From Flavobacterium sp. BFFFF2 (lineage in GTDB: Bacteria > Bacteroidota > Bacteroidia > Flavobacteriales > Flavobacteriaceae), in NCBI GenBank assembly GCA_002256385.1, contig NKJD01000006.1, forward strand, positions 1-64,000: a DNA stretch of 64,000 nucleotides, read 5' to 3'. Positions 25,339-35,116 of this stretch are shown here, one piece after another. Every line of letters starts with the position of its first letter. The stretch's first letter is position 1. The translations under genes and the position numbers were made by a program. Below the pieces are notes generated by a model. It saw only the letters and a program-made list of their open reading frames with translations. It was not told the DNA's origin and did no database searches.

Positions 25339-26259
25339 ATGAAAAAATCCCCCATCAAGCTCACCATTTTAGGTTGTTATGCTGCCACGCCGCGTACCTT
25401 ATCGAATCCGACATCGCAAGTGCTCGAAATGGCCAATCATACTTTTTTGATTGATTGTGCCGAAGGAACCCAAGTTCAATTGCGCAAATTGAAAGTCGGA
25501 TTTGCCAAAATCAATCATATTTTTATATCACATTTACACGGCGATCACTGCTATGGACTCATCGGTCTGGTGTCGACATTTATGTTGTTTAACCGCCAAC
25601 ACGAATTGCATATATACGGCCCCAAAGGCATCAAAGAGCTGATTTTGTTTCAATTAAGGTTATCCGATTCTTTTACACCTTATCCACTTTATTTTCATGA
25701 ATTGACATCAAAAGAACCCGAAGTCATTTTTGAAGATAGCCGCATTACAGTGAGTACCATTCCACTCGAACATCGGGTGTACACCAACGGTTTTCGTTTT
25801 GAGGAAAAACAAGGCTTAAGGCCATTGAACCGCCAAAAAGCCGATGAATTGGGCGTCCCTCCTTACTGTTTTGATCGTCTTAAACGAGGCGAAACAGTGA
25901 CCCTTGATGACGGCCGCGTCATTGACCCAATTGTTGTGACGGACGATCCGTTGCCAACCCGAACGTATGCTTATTGCAGTGACACGCAGTTTAGTGAGCA
26001 GGTGGCCGAATATGTGAAAGGGAGTAACTTTTTGTATCACGAGGCTACCTTTTTAGAATCAGAGCAAGACAAAGCCCAAAAAACCAAGCACAGTACTGCC
26101 AAAGAGGCGGCTGAAGTTGCCCGATTGGCAGGAGTAGAAACCTTGATTTTAGGCCATTATTCAACGCGTTATGGCAGCATTGATCCCTTTAAGGAAGAAG
26201 CCGAGCAAGTTTTTAAACCGGTACTTTTGGCCGATGACGGGGTTCAGTTTGAATGGTAA
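25339..26259 (+). CDS. rnz: Ribonuclease Z
   Basis: The 306-residue metallo-beta-lactamase-fold endonuclease trims tRNA 3' trailers. The zinc motif is SHLHGDHCYGL (HxHxDH). Other family parts are LTILGCYAATPRT, FLIDCAEGTQVQLRKL, the HELHIYGPKGIKELI exosite side, AYCSDTQF, HEATFL and HSTAKEAAEVARLAGVETLILGHYSTRY. The short form without a second domain is normal for bacteria. It lies directly downstream of the STAS-like gene. Confidence 0.95.
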   Translation: MKKSPIKLTILGCYAATPRTLSNPTSQVLEMANHTFLIDCAEGTQVQLRKLKVGFAKINHIFISHLHGDHCYGLIGLVSTFMLFNRQHELHIYGPKGIKELILFQLRLSDSFTPYPLYFHELTSKEPEVIFEDSRITVSTIPLEHRVYTNGFRFEEKQGLRPLNRQKADELGVPPYCFDRLKRGETVTLDDGRVIDPIVVTDDPLPTRTYAYCSDTQFSEQVAEYVKGSNFLYHEATFLESEQDKAQKTKHSTAKEAAEVARLAGVETLILGHYSTRYGSIDPFKEEAEQVFKPVLLADDGVQFEW

Positions 26260-26308
26260 TAGACATAATTTTGGCATTCATTTAACCATTCTTTGCTGTT
26301 TTTTTAAA

Positions 26309-26338
26309 TTTGTTTTCCCCAAAACGGTCCTATCTTTG
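26309..26338 (+). promoter_or_regulatory. Promoter of the pirin gene (TTTG ... TATCTTTG)
   Basis: TTTG at 26309-26312 and TATCTTTG at 26331-26338 are 18 bp apart, matching the Bacteroidota -33/-7 consensus. The ATG follows at 26359. Confidence 0.65.
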
Positions 26339-26358
26339 TAATAATAAATACCTTCTTT

Positions 26359-27084
26359 ATGAAAACCGTTTTTCATGCCGCATCCTCTCGTGGACATGCC
26401 AACCATGGCTGGCTTAATGCTTATCATACTTTTAGCTTTGCCAATTATTTTGACCCTGAACGAAACCATTTTGGAGTTTTACGTGTGTTAAATGACGATA
26501 CCATTGCCGCTGGCGAGGGCTTTGGTACCCATCCACACGACAATATGGAAATCATTACCATTCCGCTTGCTGGCGCCATTGAACATAAAGATAGCATGGG
26601 TAATTCGGCAGTGATCAAAGCGGGTGAAATCCAAGTGATGAGCGCTGGAACAGGCATTGCGCACAGTGAATTCAATCACCATGCCGACCAATCTTTAAAA
26701 TTGCTTCAAATTTGGATATTTCCAAATAAACGTCAAGTAACGCCGCGCTATGACCAGCAGGTGCTTGATTTGGCAAATACCCAAAACCAATTTCTTCAAA
26801 TTTTGTCCCCGTCACCCGACGACGCGGGTGTTTGGATTCACCAAAATGCGTGGTTTCATTGGGGTGTGTTTAGTGAAGGCATGGAGACGAATTACACTTT
26901 AAAGGATCAGGCAAATGGTGTATATGCTTTTGTGATTCAAGGGGAATTTGACATAGAAGGAAAAGTGCTAAATGCCCGAGACGGATTTGGCATCTGGGAA
27001 ACAACTGCTTTTTCTGTCAAAGCGCTTGCAGCCGATGCAACCATTTTAGTGATGGAAGTACCAATGCAGTTGCCGAGGATTTAA
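26359..27084 (+). CDS. Pirin family protein
   Basis: The 241-residue bicupin of the YhhW/pirin type has AYHTFSFANYFDPERNHFGVLRVLNDD at the N-terminus. GFGTHPHDNMEIITIPLAGAIEHKDSMGN is the metal-binding cupin motif (two His and a Glu). IQVMSAGTGIAHSEFNH follows, and the second cupin is degenerate. Related proteins have quercetinase activity in vitro; the cellular role is unclear. It is monocistronic with its own promoter. The stop is followed by the reverse-oriented repeat array. Confidence 0.92.
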   Translation: MKTVFHAASSRGHANHGWLNAYHTFSFANYFDPERNHFGVLRVLNDDTIAAGEGFGTHPHDNMEIITIPLAGAIEHKDSMGNSAVIKAGEIQVMSAGTGIAHSEFNHHADQSLKLLQIWIFPNKRQVTPRYDQQVLDLANTQNQFLQILSPSPDDAGVWIHQNAWFHWGVFSEGMETNYTLKDQANGVYAFVIQGEFDIEGKVLNARDGFGIWETTAFSVKALAADATILVMEVPMQLPRI

Positions 27085-27720
27085 TAGCCTAAAGTCGAAA
27101 GCTTAAAGTCGAAAGTCAAAAGTCGAAAGTCAAAAGTCGAAAGCCGAACGTCGAAAGGTTTAGCCTCGCTCCGTTCGCCCCTTCGGGTCTCGGGTAAGGT
27201 TTTCCTTCGGACCGTTCGGCCTATGGCCTCGGGTCAGGTTTGTTAGTAGAGCTAAAGCTCGCGTACCTTTTTTTGAGGACGGTACCAAGTTGTTTTTTTT
27301 ACAAGCTAAAGCTTGATCGTAATAAATGTTTTTTGATTTGCGAACTGAAGTTCGCTTTCCGGAAGTCCACTGGACATCAAAAGAACTTTCGTCTTAATAT
27401 TTTCACAAGCTAATGCTTGTGTACCTGAAGCCCACTGGGCTTTTATTACGGTTCGCTCCATACAGTTCGACCTTCGGTCTCGGGTCTCCACATTATATCA
27501 AATCTGAAGCTTACTTGGCTTTTTTTCAGCTAGAGCTGCTTACAATTCTTCCTCGGGACAATCTTTGAATCTTTGAATCTTTGAATCTTTGAATCTTTGA
27601 ATCTTTGAATCTTTGAATCTTTGAATCCTTCAATCTTTGAATCCTTCAATCTTTCAATCTTTCAATCTTTAAATCCTTCAATCCTTGAATCCTTCAATCT
27701 ATAATTCAAAATAGTTGTCA
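27085..27720. repeat. Reverse-oriented modular repeat array with hairpins and octamer tract
   Basis: No gene is seen between 27085 and 27996. From left to right: GTCGAAA heptamers (27090-27155); two GACCCGAG elements read on the minus strand (27163-27197 and 27203-27238); hairpins GAGCTAAAGCTC (27249-27260), CAAGCTAAAGCTTG (27302-27315), GCGAACTGAAGTTCGC (27340-27355), GTCCACTGGAC (27365-27375), CACAAGC-TAAT-GCTTGTG (27404-27421) and AAGCCCACTGGGCTT (27428-27442); a third element (about 27450-27486); then about 150 bp of TTTGAATC octamers (27563-27700). The rest up to 27960 is AT-rich with no clear feature. Confidence 0.85.
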
Positions 27721-27966
27721 AGATTTAAAATCACCTACTGCCAGAGCCCCCGCGCCCACCCCTAAGGTAAAGGTATGGACTATTTTTTATTCGCTAAATT
27801 CATAAAGTTATAAAATGAAAGATAAGATCACCTCGTGATTTTGTCTATCGAAAAGACCATCGTTTTTGAATTTCACGAATCAAAATACCAATGGAACGAT
27901 CTCGGTCGTGTTAATAAAATTAACTGTTAATTCTTACTGCTTTGTAATTCCAATTAAACTTTTAAT

Positions 27967-27974
27967 TAAATTTG
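27967..27974 (+). promoter_or_regulatory. -7 promoter element of the first T9SS type A gene (TAAATTTG)
   Basis: TAAATTTG lies 22 bp before the ATG. A TTTG occurs 22 bp farther upstream. The same spacing and flanking words recur before the second paralogue (31843-31850), which supports function. Confidence 0.6.
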
Positions 27975-27996
27975 AATTTCTTTTAAAAGTTTCATT

Positions 27997-30900
27997 ATGA
28001 ATAAATTGCTACTCCTTTCGTTTTGTGTGTTGTTCAGTTTGTGTGCGAAAACCGCCTATGCCCAACCGGGCTTTAGTTGCGACAACCCCATACAGATTAC
28101 TTCTTTGCCGTATACGACCACCGATAGTGCGGCTAATTATAGTGACAACCCAGCTATCGAAGGGGTGCCTGGTGCCTCAGGTTGTGGTACAACTGGGGCT
28201 TATTTAAATGGAAATGATGTCGTGTATACAATTACTTCTATTTATACAGGTCAAGTTAAAATTTCAATGGCACCAACAGCTTTTTATTCATCTATTTATG
28301 TATATGAAAGTTGCGCTAATATTGGCGTGAACTGCCTTGCAGGATTAGCAGATTCGACACTTGCGGTAAGAAATATTATGTTAAACGTTACTGTTGGGCA
28401 AACGTATTTTATAGTTATTTCTTCGTTAAATAGTGTTTCAGGAACATATTCATTAGAAATTGATTATTCAGGCAATTTACCAACAAATATAACTACAACT
28501 AATATTGCGTCCAATGCTGCAACGCTATCATGGACCAATAATTCACCTGTTAATTCTGTTGAAGTGATGCTATTGCAGGCTGGTGCGCCAGCCCCATCGT
28601 CGGGTGATACAGGTGTAATGTCAAATACAATTTCGCGCCATGAACTTTCTGGTCTATTACCAAATACACAATATAAATATTATCTTCGTTCATACTATAA
28701 TGTGAATAGGGTGAGTGCCTGGGTCGGTCCAATTTCATTTACTACATTGGCGCCGCCACCTGGTTGTGGAGCATTTTTTTATGACAACGGCGGGGCTAGT
28801 AATCTTTACGCAAATAATACCAATGAGGTAACAACAATTTGCCCAACAGTGGCTGGTGAACGGGTAACCGTTTCATTTACTTCGTTCAATACACAAGCAA
28901 ATTATGATGGTTTATATGTGTTTGATGGAAACTCAGTTTTCTCTCCGCAAATACCAAGTACAAATGATATGGGATTTGTGCCAGGATCTAAACCTGGTGC
29001 ATTTTGGGGTACAAACATTCCTGGACCATTTACCTCTACAAGTATTGATGGCTGCTTAACATTTCGTTTTATTAGCGATTCTGCAACAAATTATGCAGGA
29101 TGGTCTGCAAATGTATCTTGTGCTTATCATTATTGTAATACACCAAATAATGTAACGGCTTCGAATTCAACCACTACTTCAGTGTTATTATCTTGGATAG
29201 ATACCACCCCGGCAGATTCTTGGCAAGTTTTAGCGGTACCCTACGGCTCGCCAAATCCTTTATCTAGTGATGTTGGACTTGTAGCTAATTCTAATCCGTT
29301 TACAATTACAGGTTTGACGCCAGCCACACGATATAATTTTTATGTTAAAAATATTTGCTCTGATTTCTATCAAAGTGATTGGGCCTATAAATTTTCCACA
29401 GCTACTTTGCCCATAAATGATGAACCACTGAACGCAATACAAGCAGCAGTTAATTATGGATCTGTGTGTCAATTAGTAACAGTCGGAACCTTGACAAGTG
29501 CAACAGCATCAACTGATCCCATAATTTCTCTTCCATGTTCAGGTCTGGCATTTAATGACGTATGGTTTAAATTTGATGCAATCAGCACGAGTCACAGTAT
29601 TTCATCAAATATTACTAATAGCAGTAGTACTGATTTAAGGTTTGCTGTTTATACGTACAGTAATAATGTTTTTACGCAATTATTGTGCAATGGTTCTAAT
29701 AGAACCGTTATTCACAATTTGACAATTGGTACTACGTACTATCTAAGAGTCTATTCAAGTCAAAATACGCCTCAATTTTGTAATTTTACTATTTGTATTT
29801 CAATACCTTCAACTTGTGTTGGTGCACGATCAATTTGTGGGGCTAATAATTATGCCAATTCAACCAATGTAGTTTCTCTTGGCACAATAGGTTGCTTATA
29901 TACTACACCCAATGGCACCTATTTCTCTATGAAAATTGCGCAAAGTGGGCCTGTAAATCTAAAAATTACGCAATCAGCATTAGGAAGTACAATTCCAAAT
30001 TTAGACGTCGATTATGCAGCATGGGGTCCATTTACCAACTTGAATGAAGCATGTGTTGCATTGGGAAATGGACAAGCACCCGGGATAGGTACGGGTGCAA
30101 CTACTTTAACAACTGGATGTAGCTATTCGGCAGCTTCAACAGAAACGCTGAATATTGCCAATGCCGTTGCGGGGCAATATTATATCCTGCTAATAACAAA
30201 CTTTAGTAATCAAGTTGGGTTCATTAATGTATCGCAAACCAATGTAAATGATGTAGGCTCAGGTTCTATTGATTGCACAGGGATTAATTTAAATGCATTT
30301 ATTGACACCAATGCCAATGGCACTCAAGACACCAATGAGGTGAATTTTGGATTGGGCCAATTTCAATACACTGTTAATAATGACCCTGACCATCACATTA
30401 TTTCACCGACTGGAATTTACCATATTTACGATGAGGTTAGTTCAAATAATTACAATTTGAGTTATTCCATTAACCCAGAATATGCTGCTTATTACACTGC
30501 TTCAACTACTTATGCCAATGTCAATGTGGCCACTGGCAGTATGACGACTTACAATTTCCCTGTAACCGTTTTACAAAATTACAATGATATAGGAGTCAAT
30601 ATTGTGCCCATGAATGCGCCACGAGCAGGAAGCACATATAAAAACAAAATCATCTTTACCAACAACGGAAGTCAAGCCATTGCGGCTGGTACACTTACTT
30701 TTATTTGCCAGCCGGGAACTACTGTAACCTCTGTTTCTCAGTTAGGTACTACTGCCATCACCAATGGGTTTTCGTATGCTTTTACGAATCTGCAGCCATT
30801 TGAAACCAGAAGCATCATAGTTAAAATGAATGTGCCGGCCATTCCTGCTGTGTCTATTGGTCAGTTGCTGACCAATACGGTTTCGGTGACGACTCCAGCC

Positions 30901-31644
30901 GACGATGCGGTTGCCACGAACAACAGCAGCAGCAGTACCCATGCCGTCATTGCTGCTTATGACCCAAATGACAAAATGGAGTCACATGGCGATAAAATTG
31001 TGTATTCAACTTACGATCCTACTGACTATTTGCAATATACCATCCGTTTTGAAAATACAGGAAATGCGGGCGCTTTAGACGTCAAGGTTAGTGACCAATT
31101 GGATGCGAAATTGGATGCCAGTTCCATTAAAATGGTGGGTGCCAGCCATGCCTATACGCTTGACCGAGTAGAGAATCAATTGGTGTGGAATTTTATGAAT
31201 ATCCAATTACCTGTTTCAGTGCCAGATACGGACACTGGCAAAGGTTATGTGACCTTTAAAGTGAAAGTAAAACCGGGTTATGCGATTGGTGATGTAATCC
31301 CGAATGCAGCATCCATCTATTTTGACAGCAACCCCGCCATCGTGACCAATACCTTCAACACCGAATTTGTGTCTGAACTGCTAGGTACCACCCAGTTCGA
31401 TGAAAACCATTTGCTGCTTTATCCAAACCCAGCAAGTAGCACTGTTCACATTCACTTACAAGACAGCACAGAGTCGCTGTCAACCATCCATGTTTATGAT
31501 TTGTTAGGTAAAACTGTCCTTTCGGTTTCATGCAGCAGTAACGAGCAAACGCTTGATGTCGCACCACTTTTAAAAGGCATTTATATGGTTGAAATTAATA
31601 CCGAAAGTCATATGAAGTGGGTGAAGAAGCTTATAATTAAATAA
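27997..31644 (+). CDS. Large secreted protein: FnIII, CUB-like, DUF7619-like and T9SS type A sorting domains
   Basis: The protein has 1215 residues with a signal peptide (LLLLSFCVLFSLCAKTAYAQ). Order of parts: a domain near 25-155 (TYSLEIDYSG end); fibronectin III-like segments around 160-250 and 380-470 (AATLSWTNNS, SVLLSWIDTT); a CUB-like domain between them (GCGAFFYDNGGASNLYANN); a 'DVWFKFDA' domain; a module starting ARSICGANNY (about 605); then YDPNDKMESHG...YTIRFENTGNAGA, as in DUF7619. The C-terminal 75 residues (LYPNPASSTVHIHL...KGIYMVEI...KKLIIK) are a T9SS type A signal. It is exported through the outer membrane and probably attached at the surface. The target or ligand is unknown. 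A shorter paralogue follows. Confidence 0.88.
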   Translation: MNKLLLLSFCVLFSLCAKTAYAQPGFSCDNPIQITSLPYTTTDSAANYSDNPAIEGVPGASGCGTTGAYLNGNDVVYTITSIYTGQVKISMAPTAFYSSIYVYESCANIGVNCLAGLADSTLAVRNIMLNVTVGQTYFIVISSLNSVSGTYSLEIDYSGNLPTNITTTNIASNAATLSWTNNSPVNSVEVMLLQAGAPAPSSGDTGVMSNTISRHELSGLLPNTQYKYYLRSYYNVNRVSAWVGPISFTTLAPPPGCGAFFYDNGGASNLYANNTNEVTTICPTVAGERVTVSFTSFNTQANYDGLYVFDGNSVFSPQIPSTNDMGFVPGSKPGAFWGTNIPGPFTSTSIDGCLTFRFISDSATNYAGWSANVSCAYHYCNTPNNVTASNSTTTSVLLSWIDTTPADSWQVLAVPYGSPNPLSSDVGLVANSNPFTITGLTPATRYNFYVKNICSDFYQSDWAYKFSTATLPINDEPLNAIQAAVNYGSVCQLVTVGTLTSATASTDPIISLPCSGLAFNDVWFKFDAISTSHSISSNITNSSSTDLRFAVYTYSNNVFTQLLCNGSNRTVIHNLTIGTTYYLRVYSSQNTPQFCNFTICISIPSTCVGARSICGANNYANSTNVVSLGTIGCLYTTPNGTYFSMKIAQSGPVNLKITQSALGSTIPNLDVDYAAWGPFTNLNEACVALGNGQAPGIGTGATTLTTGCSYSAASTETLNIANAVAGQYYILLITNFSNQVGFINVSQTNVNDVGSGSIDCTGINLNAFIDTNANGTQDTNEVNFGLGQFQYTVNNDPDHHIISPTGIYHIYDEVSSNNYNLSYSINPEYAAYYTASTTYANVNVATGSMTTYNFPVTVLQNYNDIGVNIVPMNAPRAGSTYKNKIIFTNNGSQAIAAGTLTFICQPGTTVTSVSQLGTTAITNGFSYAFTNLQPFETRSIIVKMNVPAIPAVSIGQLLTNTVSVTTPADDAVATNNSSSSTHAVIAAYDPNDKMESHGDKIVYSTYDPTDYLQYTIRFENTGNAGALDVKVSDQLDAKLDASSIKMVGASHAYTLDRVENQLVWNFMNIQLPVSVPDTDTGKGYVTFKVKVKPGYAIGDVIPNAASIYFDSNPAIVTNTFNTEFVSELLGTTQFDENHLLLYPNPASSTVHIHLQDSTESLSTIHVYDLLGKTVLSVSCSSNEQTLDVAPLLKGIYMVEINTESHMKWVKKLIIK

Positions 31645-31678
31645 TTGGAATTCCAATACTGATTTTAATTCTACATAA

Positions 31679-31717
31679 AACTTGATCTTGGTTTGACCAC
31701 TAAGGTCAAGTTTTTTT
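31679..31717 (+). terminator. Rho-independent terminator after the first T9SS gene
   Basis: AACTTGATCTT pairs with AAGGTCAAGTT (11 bp, one G-T pair) around a 12-nt loop and is followed by a T-run. The two paralogues are therefore separate transcription units. Confidence 0.85.
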
Positions 31718-31842
31718 ATGTCAAAAAAAGGCAACAATTTCATGTTGAATTGATCACAAACTCACTGCTTTTGGATGATTGATAAGTTACTATTATTGAT
31801 TGTTAATTCTTACTTTATTGTAGTTTCAATTGATCTTTTAAT

Positions 31843-31850
31843 TATATTTG
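31843..31850 (+). promoter_or_regulatory. -7 promoter element of the second T9SS type A gene (TATATTTG)
   Basis: TATATTTG lies 22 bp before the ATG at 31873, exactly as in the first paralogue. The following GATTTCTTTTAAAAGTTTC leader is also nearly identical. Confidence 0.6.
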
Positions 31851-31872
31851 GATTTCTTTTAAAAGTTTCATT

Positions 31873-33765
31873 ATGAATAAATTGCTACTCCTTTCGTTTT
31901 GTGTGTTGTTTGGTTTCTGCGGTAAAATAGGGTATGCCCAGCCGCATTTTAATTGTAGCCAATTGCAAACGGTTTGTGGCGCACATAATTACCCAAATAC
32001 GATTAATGTGCCTTCACTTACACCTTATGCTTGCTTAAATACAACTTCAAATCCAACTTATTTTTCCACGCGAATTGCACAAAGCGGAACAGTTAAATTA
32101 GGTGTTACTCAATTTTCATTGGGGGGGGCTTGGTCGGATTTATTCGTTGATTTTGCGGCTTGGGGACCTTTTAATTCTATGGATGAAGCTTGTACGGCCA
32201 TGTACAGTGGGTCTGGTCCATTAGTTCCTGTTGGAAGTTGTATCGAGGGCGCCATGTCCTCAGGTACGCTAGATATATATAATGCCATTGCAGGTCAATA
32301 TTATATCTTCTTGGTACCCAACACCAGCAACCAAGCGGGTTTTGTCAATTTTTCTCAAATCAATTCAAATGATGTTGGTGCGGGATCCATTGATTGCGCA
32401 GGAATGAATTTAAGTGCATTTTTAGATGCCAATAGCAATGGAATTCAAGAAGCGAATGAAGCAAATTTTACTTCCGGTCAATTTGAATATACAGTTAATA
32501 ATGGTGCTGTCAATAGCCTGTTTTCACCTAATGGCACCTGTCAAATAAGCGATGACAATCCTTTAAATAATTATAATTTAAATTATACCATCAACCCTGA
32601 ATTTGCAGCTTATTACAGTGTGTCTGCTGCCTTCACCAATGTGAATCCTGCTGGTGGCGGCATGACCAATTACAATTTTCCAGTCACCATTTTACAAAAT
32701 TATAAGGATGTCGGTGTAAGTATCGTGCCAATGAGTGCGCCACGAGCAGGAGGTACATATAGGAATAGGGTCATTTTTGCAAACAATGGAAACCAACTTA
32801 TAGATTCAGGAGTAATCACTTTTCACTGTCAAGCAGGTACTGCGATTGCCTATGTTTCGCAGACAGGCACGACTGCCATTGCCAATGGCTTTACATATTC
32901 GTTTGCCAATTTACTTCCCTTTGAAAGTAGAAGTTTTACAGTGACAATGAACGTCCCAGCAATACCAGTTGTGCATATTAACCAATTGCTGACCAATACG
33001 GTTTCGGTGTCGGGTCTTGCAGGTGATTTGGTTGGCAGCAACAATAACAGCAGTTGTACTCAAGCAGTAGTAGCGGCTTATGATCCGAATGACAAAATAG
33101 AGTCGCATGGGGAACAAATTGTGTATTCAACTTACGATCCTACTGACTATTTGCAATATACCATCCGTTTTGAAAATACAGGTAATGCGGGCGCGTTAGA
33201 TGTCAAAGTCAGTGACCAATTGGATGCCAAGCTAGATCCCAGTTCCATCAAAATGGTAGGCGCTAGTCATGCCTATACGCTTGACCGAGTAGAAAATCAA
33301 TTGGTGTGGAATTTTATGAATATCCAATTACCTGTTTCGGTGCCAGATACCGACACTGGCAAAGGTTATGTGACCTTTAAAGTGAAAGTAAAACCGAGTT
33401 ATGCGATTGGTGATGTAATCCCAAATGCAGCTTCCATCTATTTTGACAGCAACCCAGCCATTGTGACCAACACCTTCAACACCGAATTTGTGTCTGAATT
33501 GCTTGGTACCACCCAGTTTGATGAAAACCATTTGCAGCTTTATCCAAACCCAGCTAGTAGCACTGTTCACATTCACTTACAAGACAGCACAGAGTCGCTG
33601 TCAACCATCCATGTTTATGATTTGTTGGGTAAAACGGTCCTTTCGGTTCCATGCAGCAGTAACGAGCAAACGCTTGATGTCGCACCACTTTTAAAAGGCA
33701 TTTATATGGTTGAAATTAATACCGAAAGTCATATGAAGTGGGTGAAGAAGTTGGTTGTAAATTAA
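31873..33765 (+). CDS. Shorter T9SS type A paralogue of the preceding protein
   Basis: The protein has 630 residues. The signal peptide is almost the same as in the first paralogue. The mature protein begins directly with the shared module (CSQLQTVCGAHNYPNTINV, matching CVGARSICGANNYANSTNV of the larger protein), so the FnIII/CUB half is missing. From about residue 400 the two proteins are nearly identical, including YDPNDK...NTGNAGA and the T9SS type A C-terminus (LYPNPASSTVHIHL...KKLVVN). It is exported by T9SS. This looks like a tandem duplication with domain loss or gain and later homogenisation of the ends. Confidence 0.88.
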   Translation: MNKLLLLSFCVLFGFCGKIGYAQPHFNCSQLQTVCGAHNYPNTINVPSLTPYACLNTTSNPTYFSTRIAQSGTVKLGVTQFSLGGAWSDLFVDFAAWGPFNSMDEACTAMYSGSGPLVPVGSCIEGAMSSGTLDIYNAIAGQYYIFLVPNTSNQAGFVNFSQINSNDVGAGSIDCAGMNLSAFLDANSNGIQEANEANFTSGQFEYTVNNGAVNSLFSPNGTCQISDDNPLNNYNLNYTINPEFAAYYSVSAAFTNVNPAGGGMTNYNFPVTILQNYKDVGVSIVPMSAPRAGGTYRNRVIFANNGNQLIDSGVITFHCQAGTAIAYVSQTGTTAIANGFTYSFANLLPFESRSFTVTMNVPAIPVVHINQLLTNTVSVSGLAGDLVGSNNNSSCTQAVVAAYDPNDKIESHGEQIVYSTYDPTDYLQYTIRFENTGNAGALDVKVSDQLDAKLDPSSIKMVGASHAYTLDRVENQLVWNFMNIQLPVSVPDTDTGKGYVTFKVKVKPSYAIGDVIPNAASIYFDSNPAIVTNTFNTEFVSELLGTTQFDENHLQLYPNPASSTVHIHLQDSTESLSTIHVYDLLGKTVLSVPCSSNEQTLDVAPLLKGIYMVEINTESHMKWVKKLVVN

Positions 33766-33900
33766 CTTTTAATTCAAAGTTCAAGGTTTGATGCTAATTT
33801 TAAAAGGTGCGAGCTGATGGCCGCGTGCCTCAAGCCCGGTGGGCTTTTATGGAGGTCCACTCCAAACAATTAGGTCTTTGTCCTAGGGTCATTCGTTAAT
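33766..33900. repeat. Degenerate hairpin repeat remnant
   Basis: The gap 33766-34139 contains AAGCCCGGTGGGCTT (33832-33846), a perfect-stem hairpin of the same type as at 63333-63349. A diverged reverse GACC element follows (about 33870-33890, read CAAAGACC on the minus strand). The remainder to 34139 shows nothing recognisable. Confidence 0.6.
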
Positions 33901-34139
33901 CTGGAATTCATATTATAAGTGTTTTGTCCGCTAGCTTATGAGGCACAAGCAGGGAAGCAATTCACTTTTTACGTTTGCCCTCATTGAACTAGACGTAAGT
34001 TTAAGGTCTGTGGTTTTATAAATTTGGTTCGCATACCAAGTAAATCATTCAATTTTAGGTGTGTAATCACCTGCTTGTTAGTTTTTTCAATGTTCGACAA
34101 ACATAAAGATATTTGTTCCTGCAGTACCTTTTTGCCTTA

Positions 34140-34715
34140 CTAGCCCTGCTGCGTTTTCCAACAGCTCAGCAGGTGGTCATTCACCATCCCCGTGGCTTGC
34201 ATGTGCGCATACATTACAGTGGAACCACAAAACGCAAATCCCCGTTTCTTCAGATCTTTGCTTAAAGCATCTGAAAACGCGGAGGTAGCAGGTATGTGCT
34301 GCAATTCTGTCGGGGAGTTTACCAACGGTTTATGACCTACAAAGCCCCATATATAATGTGAAAAACTACCAAATTCTTCCTGTATTTTAATAAATCCTTT
34401 GGCATTTTTGATAGCTCCTTTAATTTTAAGGCTGTTTCTGATAATGCCGGCATTAGCCATTAATTCTGCTACTTTGTCTTCTGAATATGCTGCTACTTTT
34501 TGCACATCAAATCCATCGAATGCTTCTCTGAAATGCACTCTTTTTTTTAAAACAGTATGCCAACTTAACCCAGCCTGAAATGTTTCTAATATAAGCATTT
34601 CAAACAATTTGGCATCTTCATATTCAGGCACACCCCATTCTTCATCATGGTATTGACGGTATAAGTCGTCTTTTTCGCACCAAGCGCAGCGTATTTTTGG
34701 TTCCATTTCGTTCAT
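34140..34715 (-). CDS. tag: DNA-3-methyladenine glycosylase I
   Basis: The 191-residue base-excision enzyme removes 3-methyladenine. Family blocks: RCAWCEKDDLYRQYHDEEWGVP at the N-terminus (zinc and active-site region), FEMLILETFQAGLSWHTVLKKR, NAGIIRNSLKIKGAIKNA and GFAFCGSTVMYAHMQATGMVNDHLLSC with the C-terminal zinc ligands. The length is normal. The start is ATG 34715 or ATG 34706. It stands alone. Confidence 0.93.
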   Translation of the reverse strand: MNEMEPKIRCAWCEKDDLYRQYHDEEWGVPEYEDAKLFEMLILETFQAGLSWHTVLKKRVHFREAFDGFDVQKVAAYSEDKVAELMANAGIIRNSLKIKGAIKNAKGFIKIQEEFGSFSHYIWGFVGHKPLVNSPTELQHIPATSAFSDALSKDLKKRGFAFCGSTVMYAHMQATGMVNDHLLSCWKTQQG

Positions 34716-35116
34716 AAGCCAAAATTAATTGAATTCAACCAAAGTGATGATAAACGAAAATTATAAAATGCAGCTGCATTGAAATTTATACTGTTGTTAC
34801 ATAGCAAGAGCCAACTTTCAGCAGCAATAACTACAATGATATTGATAGAAAAAAGAAGTAACTGCACAAGGCACTGACAGCAGCACTGCATGTTGATTTC
34901 AAGACAATTGGAGGTCGATTTGTGATAAAAAATCATACTCGAAAGTGAATATAAATGCGTTGTTTTTGGAAGAACCAACCATTTTACATGGCCATGCTGA
35001 GTTAAGCAGCAGTACATGTGAAAAGAAATGACAGAGATTCATTGCTATACTTCACCAAATTATTTATCAAGCTCGTTAATTGTGTATAAAATTGACGCTT
35101 TGCATGCTTATCTTTG
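34716..35116. other. Gene-free AT-rich gap upstream of tag
   Basis: I see no coding region here. A minus-strand frame of 101 codons (34712-35017) is rich in Cys, Leu and Asn without any family pattern and overlaps the tag start. The stretch probably holds the tag promoter. Confidence 0.5.

Noticed and set aside
34712..35017. 101-codon minus-strand frame upstream of tag
   Set aside because: Its composition is Cys/Leu/Asn-rich, it has no family pattern, and it overlaps the tag start. It lies in an AT-rich gap.
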